Assembly: GCA_002340405.1 (NCBI GenBank)
Contig: DDLZ01000137.1
Span: 249 to 7,201 of the forward strand
DNA length: 6,953 bases
Reading direction: 5' to 3'
Origin: Bacteroidales bacterium UBA2559
Lineage (GTDB): Bacteria > Bacteroidota > Bacteroidia > Bacteroidales > Bacteroidaceae
The notes beneath the pieces were generated by a model. It saw only the letters and a program-made list of their open reading frames with translations, had not been told where the DNA came from and did no database searches. A program made the position numbers and the translations under genes. Shown here piece after piece: positions 6,297 to 6,953 of this stretch (positions are counted from its first letter, which is position 1; each line of letters opens with the position of its first letter).

Positions 6297-6953
6297 ATGG
6301 CACAATGGCTTCCTACCACCCTGAAGGAGTGCAAACGGCTGGGATGGGATCGTCCCGACGTGATTTTGTTTAGCGGTGATGCATACGTGGACCATCCGTC
6401 GTTCGGGAGCGCGGTCATTGGGCGCGTCCTTGAAGCCCGCGGGTTGCGCGTGGCCATAGTGCCGCAGCCCAACTGGCAGGACGACCTGCGCGATTTCAGG
6501 AAGCTGGGTGCGCCGCGCCTCTTCTTCGGCGTATCGGCCGGATGCATGGACTCTATGGTGAACCGTTACACCGCCGCAGGACGGTTTCGCTCAGAAGATG
6601 CCTATACACCTGACGGCCGCCACTCCGGCCGGCCCGAATATCCGTCAATAGTCTATACCAAAGCACTGAAAAAGCTCTTTCCCGATGTGCCGGTGATTCT
6701 GGGAGGGATTGAGGCCTCCATGCGCCGTTTCACCCATTATGACTACTGGCAGGACAAGCTGCTGCCCACGATACTCGAACTCAGCGGAGCCGATTATCTG
6801 ATTTACGGCATGGGTGAAAAGCCGGTAACGGCATTAGCCGATGCAATCAGCGAAGGCCGTATGTCCGATATGGCGAAGCTGCCTCAGACAGGTTTCTTAT
6901 GCAGAGAGATACCGGGCGGACTGTCCAAAGAGGACCTGATGCTGGCATCGCAT
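6297..6953 (+). CDS. ygiQ: YgiQ family radical SAM protein, N-terminal part only
   Basis: The frame is open from ATG 6297 to the right edge, giving 219 codons of a protein that is usually 600-750 residues. Highly conserved YgiQ blocks are visible in order: WLPTT near the start, SGDAYVDHPSFG (26-37), VPQPNW (55-60), FFGVSAGCMDSMVN (76-89), RPEYPSIVY (112-120), ILGGIEASMRR (134-144), HYDYWQDK (147-154) and YGMGEKP (170-176). All belong to the N-terminal domain that precedes the radical SAM core. The CxxxCxxC cluster motif is expected further on, outside the window, so catalytic competence cannot be judged. The start is set by an in-frame TAG only three codons upstream and by the family's opening sequence; a purine run AGAGAGAG lies just before it. 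Members presumably use an iron-sulfur cluster and S-adenosylmethionine; their reaction is not established to my knowledge. The product should be cytoplasmic, and the gene is the last visible one of the operon. Confidence 0.95.
   Translation, partial: MAQWLPTTLKECKRLGWDRPDVILFSGDAYVDHPSFGSAVIGRVLEARGLRVAIVPQPNWQDDLRDFRKLGAPRLFFGVSAGCMDSMVNRYTAAGRFRSEDAYTPDGRHSGRPEYPSIVYTKALKKLFPDVPVILGGIEASMRRFTHYDYWQDKLLPTILELSGADYLIYGMGEKPVTALADAISEGRMSDMAKLPQTGFLCREIPGGLSKEDLMLASH

Noticed and set aside
6245..6547. Minus-strand open frame of 100 codons across the ygiQ start
   Set aside because: It is antisense to strongly conserved YgiQ motifs and to the end of the 103-residue gene.

Overview
The window looks like chromosomal DNA from a member of the order Bacteroidales (Bacteroidota). 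The evidence is the proteins themselves: a macroglobulin/Plug-like secreted protein of a type typical of gut Bacteroidales, a large 'xanthan lyase/golvesin-like' amidase, and a YgiQ radical-SAM protein whose N-terminus carries the Bacteroidota-style sequence. Promoter-like sites also fit the Bacteroidota TAnnTTTG -7 consensus. Base composition in the coding DNA is mixed: single lines counted by hand ranged from about 33% to 58% G+C. The family within the order cannot be fixed from this window.

Layout. Positions 1-2462 (minus strand) hold one large open reading frame of 820 visible codons. It runs off the left edge and lacks only its last part. It encodes a secreted protein with an N-terminal macroglobulin MG2-like region, a carboxypeptidase-regulatory-like beta domain and a TonB-Plug-like region, but shows no beta barrel. 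Positions 2463-2786 are the divergent intergenic region, with candidate promoters in both directions. From 2787 to the right edge four plus-strand genes follow with gaps of only 9-17 bases, so they are probably one operon: a 90-residue conserved helical protein; a 960-residue exported multidomain N-acetylmuramoyl-L-alanine amidase; an unrecognised 103-residue protein; and the first 219 codons of ygiQ, cut by the right edge.

How the genes may work together. The amidase would cleave peptidoglycan stem peptides in the envelope, and the divergent gene is also an envelope protein. The two small proteins and YgiQ have no signal peptide and should be cytoplasmic. No direct functional link among them can be shown from sequence; co-transcription is inferred from spacing. 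I found no RNA gene, mobile element, CRISPR array or convincing terminator. I did not find a clear new system here. The points most worth following are the split amidase fold with its inserted beta domain, the unrecognised 103-residue protein that is in phase with ygiQ, and the five consecutive in-frame stops after the amidase.
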